Below are positions 25,690 to 34,084 of a stretch of 64,000 nt of DNA, piece by piece (position 1 is the stretch's first letter; each line of letters begins with the position of its first letter). The notes under the pieces were generated by a model that saw only the letters and a list, made by a program, of their open reading frames with translations, was not told the DNA's origin and made no database searches. Location of the stretch: positions 1-64,000 of the forward strand of contig JAGBAI010000071.1 of NCBI GenBank assembly GCA_017939025.1, in the 5' to 3' direction. The position numbers and the translations under genes were made by a program. This DNA comes from Oscillospiraceae bacterium. GTDB taxonomy: Bacteria; Bacillota_A; Clostridia; Oscillospirales; Oscillospiraceae.

Positions 25690-26892
25690 ATGGATATTCT
25701 GATCACCGGTGCTGCCGGTTTTGTGGGAAAGAATCTGACTGCCGCGTTGGAATGTATTCGGGACGGAAAAGACCGTACCCATCCCGGTCTTGAGATTGGA
25801 AAAATCTACTGCTATGATATCGATTCCTCTGAGGCATTACTGGAAGAGGCCTGCCGCAAGGCGGACTTTGTGTTCAATCTGGCAGGCGTGAACCGTCCGA
25901 AAAGCCAGGAGGAATTTATGCGGGGAAATTTTGGTTTTGCCTCAAAGCTGCTGGATACCTTGAAAAAATACCATAATACCTGCCCGGTGATGTTGTCCTC
26001 TTCCATCCAGGCAACCTTGGTGGGCCGTTATGCGAACGGTGAATACGGCAAGAGCAAGAAGGCGGGGGAAGAACTGTTCTTCTCCTATGCTGCCGAAACA
26101 GGCGCGAAGGTGCTGGTCTACCGGTTCCCCAACCTGTTTGGCAAATGGTGCCGCCCCAATTATAACTCTGCGGTGGCAACTTTCTGCCATAATTATGCCC
26201 ATGATCTGCCCATCCAGGTCAATGATCCTGCTGTAGAGCTGGAGCTGCTGTATATCGATGACCTGGTGGATGAAATGATTGCGGCACTGGAAGGGAAGGA
26301 GCACCACTGTGAATTTGACGGGGTGCAGACCGTTCTGAAAGAGGATGGCCGATACTGCGCTGCACCCATTTCTCATAAGGCGACTCTTGGGGAAATCGTT
26401 GCACTGCTGGACAGCTTCAAGGCGCAGCCTGCTACATTGGTCATGCCGGAGATTCCGCACAATAGCTTTGCGAAGAAGTTGTATTCCACCTATCTTTCCT
26501 ATCTTCCCAGAGAGAAGGCCGCCTTTCCGCTGAAGATGAATGTAGATCCCCGGGGCAGCTTTACGGAACTGCTGCGTACAGAAAAATGCGGACAGTTCAG
26601 CGTCAACATTTCAAAGCCCGGCATCACTAAGGGTCAGCATTGGCACCATACCAAATGGGAGTTTTTCATTGTAGTATCCGGCAAAGGGCTGATTCAGCAG
26701 CGTAAAGTTGGCACCGGTGAGGTCCTGAATTTTGAAGTCAGCGGCGAAAAAATTGAGGCAGTCCATATGCTGCCCGGTTATACACATAATATTATCAATC
26801 TGTCCGATACGGAGGATCTGGTGACCCTGATGTGGGCCAATGAATGTTTTGATCCGGGGAAGCCCGATACGTTCTTTGAAAAGGTGGAGTGA
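25690..26892 (+). CDS. capF: UDP-2-acetamido-2,6-dideoxy-hexulose reductase CapF (FnlB, WbjC)
   Basis: A bifunctional protein: an N-terminal SDR domain (about 1-270; start ILITGAAGFVGKN, catalytic YGKSK) and a C-terminal cupin (about 280-400) with WHHTKWEFFIVVSG and LPGYTHNI holding the metal histidines. CapF epimerises C3 and reduces the CapE product to UDP-L-TalNAc. The 400-residue length is as expected for the two-domain protein. It is followed at once by a NeuD-like gene. Confidence 0.92.
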   Translation: MDILITGAAGFVGKNLTAALECIRDGKDRTHPGLEIGKIYCYDIDSSEALLEEACRKADFVFNLAGVNRPKSQEEFMRGNFGFASKLLDTLKKYHNTCPVMLSSSIQATLVGRYANGEYGKSKKAGEELFFSYAAETGAKVLVYRFPNLFGKWCRPNYNSAVATFCHNYAHDLPIQVNDPAVELELLYIDDLVDEMIAALEGKEHHCEFDGVQTVLKEDGRYCAAPISHKATLGEIVALLDSFKAQPATLVMPEIPHNSFAKKLYSTYLSYLPREKAAFPLKMNVDPRGSFTELLRTEKCGQFSVNISKPGITKGQHWHHTKWEFFIVVSGKGLIQQRKVGTGEVLNFEVSGEKIEAVHMLPGYTHNIINLSDTEDLVTLMWANECFDPGKPDTFFEKVE

Positions 26893-26894
26893 CC

Positions 26895-27407
26895 ATGAAA
26901 TTACTGATTCTGGGCAACGGCGGTTATGGCAAGACGGTTGCAGATGTGGCGAAGCAGTTGGGATGCTTTGAGAAAATTGCCTTTCTGGACGATACCAAAT
27001 CCGGTGGCGGAATCTTGGGCAACTGTGATGAATATGCCATGTTCTGCGATGAGGATACTGCCGTTTACCCTGCGTTTGGCAACAATACCATCCGTATGGA
27101 GTGGCTGGAAGTGCTGATGGAAGAGGGGATAAAGGTTCCCACGCTGGTGCATCCTTCTGCCTATGTTAGCCCCACGGCTGTCGTTGCAGCCGGGTCTGTA
27201 GTGCTGCCGAAGGCGGTGGTCAATACCGGTGTTACCGTGGGTATGGGCTGCATTATCAACATTGGTGCCCTCATTGACCACGATTCTGTCATCGAAAACG
27301 GCGTCCATCTGGCACCTGGTGCCATAGTCAAGGCGGAAAACCGCATTGCCGCCGGAAGTAAGATCGAATCCGGTGAAGTGATTGAAAACAGACAATTTCC
27401 TCTGTAA
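26895..27407 (+). CDS. NeuD/PglD-like sugar O- or N-acetyltransferase
   Basis: The 170 residues show a Rossmann-like N-terminal PglD_N domain (LLILGNGGYGKTVADVA) and a C-terminal left-handed beta-helix of hexapeptide repeats (about 80-165: SPTAVVAAGSVVLPKAVVNTG and so on). Such proteins use acetyl-CoA to acetylate a sugar or UDP-amino sugar. No matching aminotransferase gene is seen, so O-acetylation of a repeat-unit sugar is as likely as a bacillosamine step. The ATG at 26895 lies just after the capF stop; a GTG at 26889 overlaps it. Confidence 0.75.
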   Translation: MKLLILGNGGYGKTVADVAKQLGCFEKIAFLDDTKSGGGILGNCDEYAMFCDEDTAVYPAFGNNTIRMEWLEVLMEEGIKVPTLVHPSAYVSPTAVVAAGSVVLPKAVVNTGVTVGMGCIINIGALIDHDSVIENGVHLAPGAIVKAENRIAAGSKIESGEVIENRQFPL

Positions 27408-27429
27408 AGGCGTCTTAGGAGAAGTGGCT

Positions 27430-28464
27430 ATGGAATGTTGGAATACTGAAGAGCCTCTGGTAAGTGTGATTGTTCCCGTTTACAACGCCCAGCTTTTTTT
27501 ACGGGCCTGCTTGGATAGTTTGCTGCGCCAGGAGCTTACTTCTTACGAGATACTATGTATCAATGATGGATCTACGGATGCTTCCGGTGAAATCCTGAAT
27601 GAATATGCTTGTAAGTATCCTCAGGTGCGGCATATTTATCAGGAAAATGCCGGTGTTTCTGCGGCAAGAAACAAAGGGCTTTCGATGGCACGCGGAACAT
27701 ATGTATCGTTTTGCGACAGTGACGATTTCCTGAAGGATGGGCTGTTGGGACTAGTAGCCAGACATATGATTGAAAGAGATGCAACAGTGGGTCTTTATCA
27801 TGAAATTTGGGTTGGTGAAGATTATTCCTACGACGGAAGCCATGTGTCTGCGGATGCAGAAGTAACAGTCGGTATAGATGAATATGTAAGTAACGTTGTA
27901 CAGATAGTGCAGATGTTGATTAAACGGACGTATTTGCAGCAGCATGGAGTATCTTTTAATCGTCAGATCAGCTATGCTGAGGATGCACTGTTTATGGTGG
28001 ACATCATGCGGCATATGTTGCCGGAAAAAGTGATACACATCCATCAGGAGGGCTACTATCACCGCAATAATTCTGCCTCTGCAATGAACGCAAATAAAAC
28101 AACGCGGATCCCACGACATTACCAGTCTATGCGTCTTCTGGCGAAGGAACTTCAACATAGACTTGTCTCTGAGGAAGGGATAATGCACCCGGTAGTGGAA
28201 TCGCATATGCGCAGTCTGCTGAATATTGCGGTCTGCAATGCCATGCATGATGGTTTCTTCTTGTTAGATAGAAGTCCGGAAGACATTCTGCGACAGTTAC
28301 GGGAGGATGGTATCTATCCTCAGCCTTTTAACTGGAAATACCTGAAAATTCGGAACCCCAGGGAAATGGCCTATAATTATTTACGCTTTTTCTTTCCCGT
28401 TCCGCTGTATTATTCAATTGTGTCCAGACTGATTCGTGTAGTGCTAAAATTGAAAAATAGGTGA
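27430..28464 (+). CDS. GT2 glycosyltransferase, AT-rich outlier
   Basis: A 344-residue GT-A inverting transferase. It starts LVSVIVPVYNAQLF, has INDGSTDASGEI (nucleotide-binding) and the DxD-type metal motif CDSDDFLKDG, and includes the mid-protein YAEDALFMVDI acidic site. The C-terminal region is basic and hydrophobic. AGGAG supports the ATG at 27430. By hand count several lines of this gene run at roughly 38-47% GC, below its neighbours, and the codons look different. It sits between capF/neuD-like and capG and so separates a normally compact sugar-nucleotide operon, which suggests separate arrival. Confidence 0.85.
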   Translation: MECWNTEEPLVSVIVPVYNAQLFLRACLDSLLRQELTSYEILCINDGSTDASGEILNEYACKYPQVRHIYQENAGVSAARNKGLSMARGTYVSFCDSDDFLKDGLLGLVARHMIERDATVGLYHEIWVGEDYSYDGSHVSADAEVTVGIDEYVSNVVQIVQMLIKRTYLQQHGVSFNRQISYAEDALFMVDIMRHMLPEKVIHIHQEGYYHRNNSASAMNANKTTRIPRHYQSMRLLAKELQHRLVSEEGIMHPVVESHMRSLLNIAVCNAMHDGFFLLDRSPEDILRQLREDGIYPQPFNWKYLKIRNPREMAYNYLRFFFPVPLYYSIVSRLIRVVLKLKNR

Positions 28465-28468
28465 AAAT

Positions 28469-29653
28469 ATGGAAATGAAGATTGATTATTCCGATGTTTC
28501 TTTCAAAAACAATGGCAAGCTGAAGCTGCTGATTATTGTGGGAACCCGTCCGGAGATCATCCGGCTGGCTGCGGTGATCAACAAGTGCCGCAAGTATTTT
28601 GACTGCATTCTGGCCCATACTGGACAGAACTATGATTACAACTTAAATGGCATTTTCTTCCGGGACTTGGGGTTGGCGGACCCGGATGTGTATATGAATG
28701 CGGTGGGAGATGACCTTGGCGCAACTGTGGGCAACATCATCAACTGTTCTTACAAGCTGATGGCTGCCATCAAGCCCGATGCCATGCTGATCCTGGGCGA
28801 TACCAATTCCTGCCTGTCTGCGATCCCTGCCAAGCGGCTGCATATTCCCATTTTCCACATGGAAGCCGGTAACCGCTGCAAGGATGAGTGCCTGCCGGAA
28901 GAGACCAACCGCCGGATCGTGGACATCATCTCCGATGTGAATCTGGCCTACTCTGAGCATGCCCGGAAGTATCTCCATGATTGCGGTTTGCCCAAGGAGC
29001 GTACCTATGTCACCGGCAGCCCCATGGCAGAAGTGCTGCATCAGAATCTGGCAGCCATTGAAGCCTCCGATGTCCATGCCCGTCTGGGTCTGGAGAAGGG
29101 ACGCTATATTTTGTTGTCTGCCCACCGGGAGGAGAATATCGACACTGAGAAGAATTTCTATTCTCTGTTCAATGCTATCAATGCCATGGCTGAGAAGTAT
29201 GACATGCCTATCCTCTATTCCTGCCATCCCAGATCCCGTAAGCGTCTGGAAGCTACTGGATTCCAGCTGGATCCCCGGGTGCGGATGAATGAGCCTCTGG
29301 GCTTCCATGATTACAACTGCTTACAGATGAATGCCTTCTGCGTGGTCTCTGATTCCGGTACCCTGCCGGAGGAGAGCAGCTTCTTTACCTCTGTGGGCCA
29401 TCCGTTCCCGGCAGTGTGCATCCGTACCTCCACCGAACGGCCCGAAGCGCTGGACAAGGCCTGCTTTATTCTGGCGGGCATTGATGAAGGCCATCTGCTT
29501 CAGGCCGTGGATACTGCTGTGCAGATGAATCTGGACGGCGACCATGGCATTCCTGTGCCGGATTATGTGGAGGAAAATGTTTCCACCAAGGTGGTCAAGA
29601 TCATCCAGTCTTATACCGGCGTAGTGGACAAGATGGTTTGGCGCAAGTATTGA
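28469..29653 (+). CDS. capG: UDP-HexNAc 2-epimerase CapG (FnlC, WbjD)
   Basis: Last step to UDP-L-FucNAc: 2-epimerisation of UDP-L-TalNAc. The 394 residues have the non-hydrolysing 2-epimerase fold: LLIIVGTRPEIIRLA, LGDTNSC, HMEAGNRC, LPEETNRRIVD, SAHREENID and SDSGTLPEESSFF. Within this fold the NYDYNLNGIFF region and the HMEAGNRCKDECLPEE version match the FnlC/CapG branch better than WecB. A palindromic element follows the stop codon. Confidence 0.9.
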   Translation: MEMKIDYSDVSFKNNGKLKLLIIVGTRPEIIRLAAVINKCRKYFDCILAHTGQNYDYNLNGIFFRDLGLADPDVYMNAVGDDLGATVGNIINCSYKLMAAIKPDAMLILGDTNSCLSAIPAKRLHIPIFHMEAGNRCKDECLPEETNRRIVDIISDVNLAYSEHARKYLHDCGLPKERTYVTGSPMAEVLHQNLAAIEASDVHARLGLEKGRYILLSAHREENIDTEKNFYSLFNAINAMAEKYDMPILYSCHPRSRKRLEATGFQLDPRVRMNEPLGFHDYNCLQMNAFCVVSDSGTLPEESSFFTSVGHPFPAVCIRTSTERPEALDKACFILAGIDEGHLLQAVDTAVQMNLDGDHGIPVPDYVEENVSTKVVKIIQSYTGVVDKMVWRKY

Positions 29654-29663
29654 TCCATATCCT

Positions 29664-29739
29664 GTAGGGCGGGCTGCCCTCAGCCCGCCGCATCCGCTGG
29701 TATTTGGCAGAGCGGTGGCTTGAGGGTAAGCCGCCCTGC
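29664..29739. repeat. Double-hairpin intergenic repeat (family B) within block A
   Basis: The left arm is GTAGGGCGGGCTGCCCTCAG and continues to 29689. The right arm (29717-29739) is its imperfect inverted copy ending CCGCCCTGC. The left arm also folds on itself (GGCGGGCT/AGCCCGCC). It fills the gap between capG and the next glycosyltransferase without a T-run, and is built like the element at 1390-1468. Confidence 0.7.
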
Positions 29740-29778
29740 TTTGATATTATAAACAATAAAAACAAGGAGGCGTGGTGC

Positions 29779-30888
29779 ATGAAGTACCTGTTCATTAATT
29801 CCGTTGCGGGCTTTGGCAGTACCGGACGGATCGCGGCAGATCAGTGCCGCCAACTGATGAAGGAAGGTCATCAGTGCGTTCTCGCCTTTGGTCGTGAAGT
29901 GGAAAATTGTACAGATGTTCCGACGGTACGGATTGGAAGCGGGGCAGATACAAAGTGCCATGCGCTGCGCTGCCGTCTGCTGGATGATCACGGGTTTGGA
30001 TCTAAGGCTGCGACCCGGAAATTTTTGCAGTGGGTCAGAAGTTATGACCCCGATGTGATATGGCTGCACAATATCCATGGATATTATATCCACATTGGCC
30101 TGTTGTTTGATTATCTGCGGATCTGCGGAAAAGAGATTCACTGGACACTGCACGATTGCTGGGCCTTTACAGGACACTGCGCCTACTTTGACATGGCTGG
30201 CTGCGAAAAATGGAAGACTGGCTGTTATCATTGCCCACAAAAGGGGACATATCCTGCCAGCTACGGTCTGGATGGCAGCCGCCGGAATTACGGAGAAAAA
30301 AAGCGCCTGTTTACCGGTATTCCCAATATGCAGCTGCGCGTGCCTTCTTTCTGGCTGAAAAAACGGGTCGAAGCCAGCTTTTTACGGGAGTATCCCATAG
30401 AGGTTGTTTATAATACCATCGACCGGGATATCTTCAAACCGACTCCAGGTGATTTCCGGAAACAGCATGGCCTGGAGGGGAAAATTGTCCTTTTGGGTGT
30501 TGCCAGTGTTTGGGACAAGCGAAAGGGCCTGGATGATTTTCTGGAGCTTTCCCAAATGCTGCCGGATACTTACACAATCGTTCTTATTGGCTTGTCGGAA
30601 GCGCAGAAAACGGGACTTCCGGGCAATATACTGGGTCTGTGCCGAACCAACAGCCTTAAGGAGCTTGTGGCGGCATATTCGGAAGCGGATTTGTATCTGA
30701 ATCCCAGTGCAGAGGAGACATTTGGCATGACTACCCTGGAGGCATTGTGCTGTGGAACAGAGGCAGTGGTGTATCAGGATACGGCCTGTGAGGAAATTGT
30801 AGAGCGTTTTGGCGGTGTGGCAGTGCCTAAAGGCGCAAAAAATCTGTATGATGCGGTAATGAAACTGACAAAAGAGGTGCAAGCGTGA
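29779..30888 (+). CDS. GT4 glycosyltransferase with cysteine-rich insert
   Basis: A 369-residue GT-B enzyme. It starts YLFINSVAGFGSTGRIA. The acceptor domain has WLHNIHGYY and the unusual segment LHDCWAFTGHCAYFD followed by GCEKWKTGCYHCPQ, with five to six cysteines that could bind zinc or form a structural knot. The donor domain has LGVASVWDKRKGLDDF and NPSAEETFGMTTLEALCCG (E-x7-E). AAGGAGG supports the ATG at 29779. It precedes the polymerase gene and overlaps its GTG start. Confidence 0.85.
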   Translation: MKYLFINSVAGFGSTGRIAADQCRQLMKEGHQCVLAFGREVENCTDVPTVRIGSGADTKCHALRCRLLDDHGFGSKAATRKFLQWVRSYDPDVIWLHNIHGYYIHIGLLFDYLRICGKEIHWTLHDCWAFTGHCAYFDMAGCEKWKTGCYHCPQKGTYPASYGLDGSRRNYGEKKRLFTGIPNMQLRVPSFWLKKRVEASFLREYPIEVVYNTIDRDIFKPTPGDFRKQHGLEGKIVLLGVASVWDKRKGLDDFLELSQMLPDTYTIVLIGLSEAQKTGLPGNILGLCRTNSLKELVAAYSEADLYLNPSAEETFGMTTLEALCCGTEAVVYQDTACEEIVERFGGVAVPKGAKNLYDAVMKLTKEVQA

Positions 30889-32150
30889 AACAATATGCGA
30901 TGATGGATACAACTTGGGGGAAGTTTCTTTTTGGTGTGTTCCTGTTTGCGATGCTTTTGCTGGCCCGGGATACGCTGGTTACCTCCTGCCTGATTGGCTT
31001 TACCAAATCTCAGTTTCTCATGCTGGGATTGATCTGCGTGTTTGGCCTGGTTTTCGTGATATACAACCGCAAGCATTGGAAACAGATATTGCTGAACCAA
31101 AGAATGGTGGCGTTTGGCATTTCTGCACTGGTGCTGCTGGTACCAATGGTTGGAAAGCGGGATTGGCAGATCATGTATTTCAGCATTCTGCTTTGCCTGT
31201 TCTTTGCGGTATTTCTGACTTACCTTACCTCTTGGCAGACGGTGGCAAAGTATTATGTAGTCATACTGGCGGTTTTGGGGCTCTATTCGTTGGTGGGTAT
31301 GTATCTGCTGAAACCGCAGGCGATGGCAGGTGTGGTGAAAGCCCCGGTTTTTGTCAATTCTACCGGCATGGAATTTTACAACTTTGGCCTGACCTTCGTA
31401 GTGACCTGGGAATTTTGGCACCGGAACTTTGGTATTTTCCGGGAACCGGGTGTTTACCAGTTTTTTCTGATTCTGGGAATCTATCTGAACCATTATGGCG
31501 TTTCCTGGAAAAGAGAGTGGTATAGATGGCTGGTGACGGCTGTTATGATGGCAACGATGCTGTCAACCTTCGCCATTGGCGGTTTTATTGAGCTGGGCTT
31601 GCTGGCGGTTTTTCTGTATTTTGACAAGCATTATTACCGGACGAAACCGGGCAAGATTCTGGGGACGGCTGTGGTGGCTGCTATGATCGCACTGGTGTGC
31701 CATGTTATTTCAGAAATCCGGAAGCCTTATTTTGAGTATACAGTTTATTATGAATTCTATGATATGTTCCGCCGGCTGACAACGGATTCAGATTCACTGG
31801 TGGATCGGCTGGATGCGATTTTTACCAGCATGACACTGTTTTTCCGGCATCCACTGTTGGGGGAAACCATTGCCAATGTACTCCATGGTACGACCCACAA
31901 TACCAGCTCTACCCTAATCCTGTTCTCTGCTTTAGGTATTGCAGGCGGTGTGCTCCATGTGGCATCCTGGGTCAGTTTAACCTGGAAAAGGGAGCGGAAT
32001 GTGTTTGGCAATCTGTTTTTGCTGATGATCCTGTTCATGTCCTTTAATACCCAAAATCTGACAGCAGATGTGTTTTTCTGGCTGTTCCCTTATATGGCAC
32101 TGACGGAAGCTCTGCTGCCCAAACTGAAATTGCCTGGAAGGAAGGTTTGA
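30885..32150 (+). CDS. Wzy-like polysaccharide polymerase / O-antigen ligase family protein
   Basis: A 421-residue membrane protein with about ten hydrophobic helices. A large extracytoplasmic loop (about 285-330) follows the motif FGIFREPGVYQFF, which carries the Arg-Glu-Pro-Gly signature seen in Wzy and WaaL-like proteins. Such enzymes join lipid-linked repeat units outside the membrane. The gene starts with GTG overlapping the previous stop (GTGA). Together with a Wzx-like flippase at 37500 it defines block A as a Wzx/Wzy-type locus. Confidence 0.8.
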   Translation: MKQYAMMDTTWGKFLFGVFLFAMLLLARDTLVTSCLIGFTKSQFLMLGLICVFGLVFVIYNRKHWKQILLNQRMVAFGISALVLLVPMVGKRDWQIMYFSILLCLFFAVFLTYLTSWQTVAKYYVVILAVLGLYSLVGMYLLKPQAMAGVVKAPVFVNSTGMEFYNFGLTFVVTWEFWHRNFGIFREPGVYQFFLILGIYLNHYGVSWKREWYRWLVTAVMMATMLSTFAIGGFIELGLLAVFLYFDKHYYRTKPGKILGTAVVAAMIALVCHVISEIRKPYFEYTVYYEFYDMFRRLTTDSDSLVDRLDAIFTSMTLFFRHPLLGETIANVLHGTTHNTSSTLILFSALGIAGGVLHVASWVSLTWKRERNVFGNLFLLMILFMSFNTQNLTADVFFWLFPYMALTEALLPKLKLPGRKV

Positions 32151-32153
32151 CCT

Positions 32154-32984
32154 ATGGAAAAAGAACTGTTAAGAAAGGTACAGCTGACCCAGCTGGAAAT
32201 TGCGAAAGAAATCCGACGGGTCTGCGATGAGAATAATATCCGCTATTTTCTTGCCTGCGGAACCTTCCTGGGTGCTGTGCGGCACCAGGGGTTCATTCCC
32301 TGGGATGATGATATGGATATCGGAATGCTCCGCAGCGATTATGAGAAATTCTGCCGGATTGCCCCTCAGAAACTGAAGCCCCAGTATGCCTTGCAGACCT
32401 GGTATGTTGATCCCAACTACAGCCTGCCCTTTGGCAAGGTGGTCAAGCGGGGGACGGTCTATATGGAGAGCAAAAAAACCCGCCGTCTGAAGGAAAATGG
32501 CTTCTATGTGGATATTTTTCCCTATGATTTTGCCCCGGAGGATTCCGTGGAGCGGGACAGCTATGTGGCAAAGCTGCTGAATATCTACCGGGTGAAGCTG
32601 ATGAAATCCGGCTATAAGCCCTGGATGGAGAATGACCGGATCATCTGGAAAAAGCGCATCGGATATCTGTACTATCAGCTGCAGTCCCTGTTCTCCGGGC
32701 AGAAGGAACTGGCAAGGAATTATGATACTCTGGCGGTGTCGATACACAACAGCCCGGTGATTCTGGAACAGAATGCACTGCCCAAGCCCTACTGTTTCCC
32801 GGCGGAAACATTCTCGGAATTGGCAGATTTCGTCTTTGAAGGGGAAATATTCAAAGGCCTCAAGGACTATGATACCTATCTGAGGCTGTTCTATGGCGAT
32901 TATATGCAGCTGCCCCCGGAGGATCAGAGGGAGAACCGGCACCAGATTGTGGAGATCGACTTTGGCGAGGAATCAGCTTCATGA
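32154..32984 (+). CDS. LicD-family phosphotransferase
   Basis: The 276 residues open with a helical stretch and then show the LicD signature: CGTFLGAVRHQGFIPWDDD followed by MDIGM, with the DxD metal site. It ends with an acidic DYDTYLRLFYGDYMQLPP typical of the family. LicD proteins transfer phosphocholine or other phosphodiester-linked groups (glycerol- or ribitol-phosphate, sugar phosphates) to glycans. No choline kinase or CDP-choline genes are present, so the group moved is unknown. The stop codon overlaps the next start by four bases. Confidence 0.88.
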   Translation: MEKELLRKVQLTQLEIAKEIRRVCDENNIRYFLACGTFLGAVRHQGFIPWDDDMDIGMLRSDYEKFCRIAPQKLKPQYALQTWYVDPNYSLPFGKVVKRGTVYMESKKTRRLKENGFYVDIFPYDFAPEDSVERDSYVAKLLNIYRVKLMKSGYKPWMENDRIIWKKRIGYLYYQLQSLFSGQKELARNYDTLAVSIHNSPVILEQNALPKPYCFPAETFSELADFVFEGEIFKGLKDYDTYLRLFYGDYMQLPPEDQRENRHQIVEIDFGEESAS

Positions 32985-34081
32985 AAAAAGTTCTGTTTCT
33001 GACTAATTTTGCTTCGCCTTACCGGGTGCATTTTTTTGATGAACTGGGAAAATATGTGGATGTGACGGTGCTCTACTCTGACCGGGTGGAGGATATCACC
33101 CATCGGGACAAATCCTGGTTTGAAGAGGGAGAGGGCGGCTTCCATCCGGTTCAGCTGACCAAAACCGCTGGTGTTAAGGACGAAAACCTGTGCATGGATG
33201 TGCTGCCCTGGCTGAAAAAGAAGTGGGATGCCATCGTTATCGGTGGTTATTCGTCTCCCACGGCGATTTTGGCCATGCTCTGGCTGCGGCTGCACCGGAT
33301 CCCTTTCTACATGGAAGTGGACGGAGGCCTGGTCCGCCAGGAGCGGAGAATCAAATATCTGGTAAAGCGCACCCTGGTGCGTTTGGCACCCAGATGGCTC
33401 AGCACCGGACGCTTTACCACGAAATATCTGGTGCACTACGGTGCCGAAGAGGAAAAGGTGACGAATTATCCCTTTTCATCCCTGTATGAAAACAATATTC
33501 TTCCGGGCATTGTCAGCCGGGAAGAAAAACTGCTGCTGCGGCAGGAACTGGACATTCCGGAAAAGCATATGCTGCTGGCCATCGGACAGTTTATCCACCG
33601 TAAGGGCTTTGATGTATTGCTGCGCAGCGCAGTGGAGCTGGATAAAAATGTAGGTATCTACATTGTGGGCGGCGAAGCGACGGAAGAATACCGGAGTATG
33701 AAGGAACGTCTGGGCCTTACCAATGTGCATTTCCTGGGATTCCAGAAAAAGGATACCCTGGAAAAATTCTATAAGGCGGCAGATCTGTTCGTTTTGCCTA
33801 CCCGGGAGGATATCTGGGGGCTGGTCATCAATGAAGCTATGGCTTACGGCCTGCCGGTGATTACCACAGACCGCTGTGTTGCGGGTCTGGAACTGGTAGA
33901 GGACGGTGTCAACGGTTACATCGTCCCGGTTGAAGCGGAAGCGGATCTGGCGGAAAAAATCCGGATGGTACTGGCATCTGATATGGAGGCTATGGGTAAA
34001 GCTTCTCTGGAAAAGATCCGGCCTTATACGCTGGAAAATATGGCGAAGGTTCATGCAGAAATTTTTGAGAGCGGGAGATAA
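32981..34081 (+). CDS. GT4 glycosyltransferase
   Basis: A 366-residue GT-B enzyme starting VLFLTNFASPYRVHFFDELG. The donor domain has LLAIGQFIHRKGFDVLL, HFLGFQKKDTLEKFYKAAD, and the acidic motif PTREDIWGLVINEAMAYGLP (E-x7-E type). It starts with ATGA overlapping the LicD stop codon. Another GT4 gene follows after three bases, so this set of genes is tightly coupled. Donor and linkage cannot be told. Confidence 0.87.
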   Translation: MKKVLFLTNFASPYRVHFFDELGKYVDVTVLYSDRVEDITHRDKSWFEEGEGGFHPVQLTKTAGVKDENLCMDVLPWLKKKWDAIVIGGYSSPTAILAMLWLRLHRIPFYMEVDGGLVRQERRIKYLVKRTLVRLAPRWLSTGRFTTKYLVHYGAEEEKVTNYPFSSLYENNILPGIVSREEKLLLRQELDIPEKHMLLAIGQFIHRKGFDVLLRSAVELDKNVGIYIVGGEATEEYRSMKERLGLTNVHFLGFQKKDTLEKFYKAADLFVLPTREDIWGLVINEAMAYGLPVITTDRCVAGLELVEDGVNGYIVPVEAEADLAEKIRMVLASDMEAMGKASLEKIRPYTLENMAKVHAEIFESGR

Positions 34082-34084
34082 CAG

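Noticed and set aside
28469..29653. The 2-epimerase as a WecB for ManNAc/teichoic acid synthesis
   Set aside because: Its sequence pattern and the nearby CapE and CapF genes favour the FnlC/CapG branch; no ManNAc-using gene is next to it.
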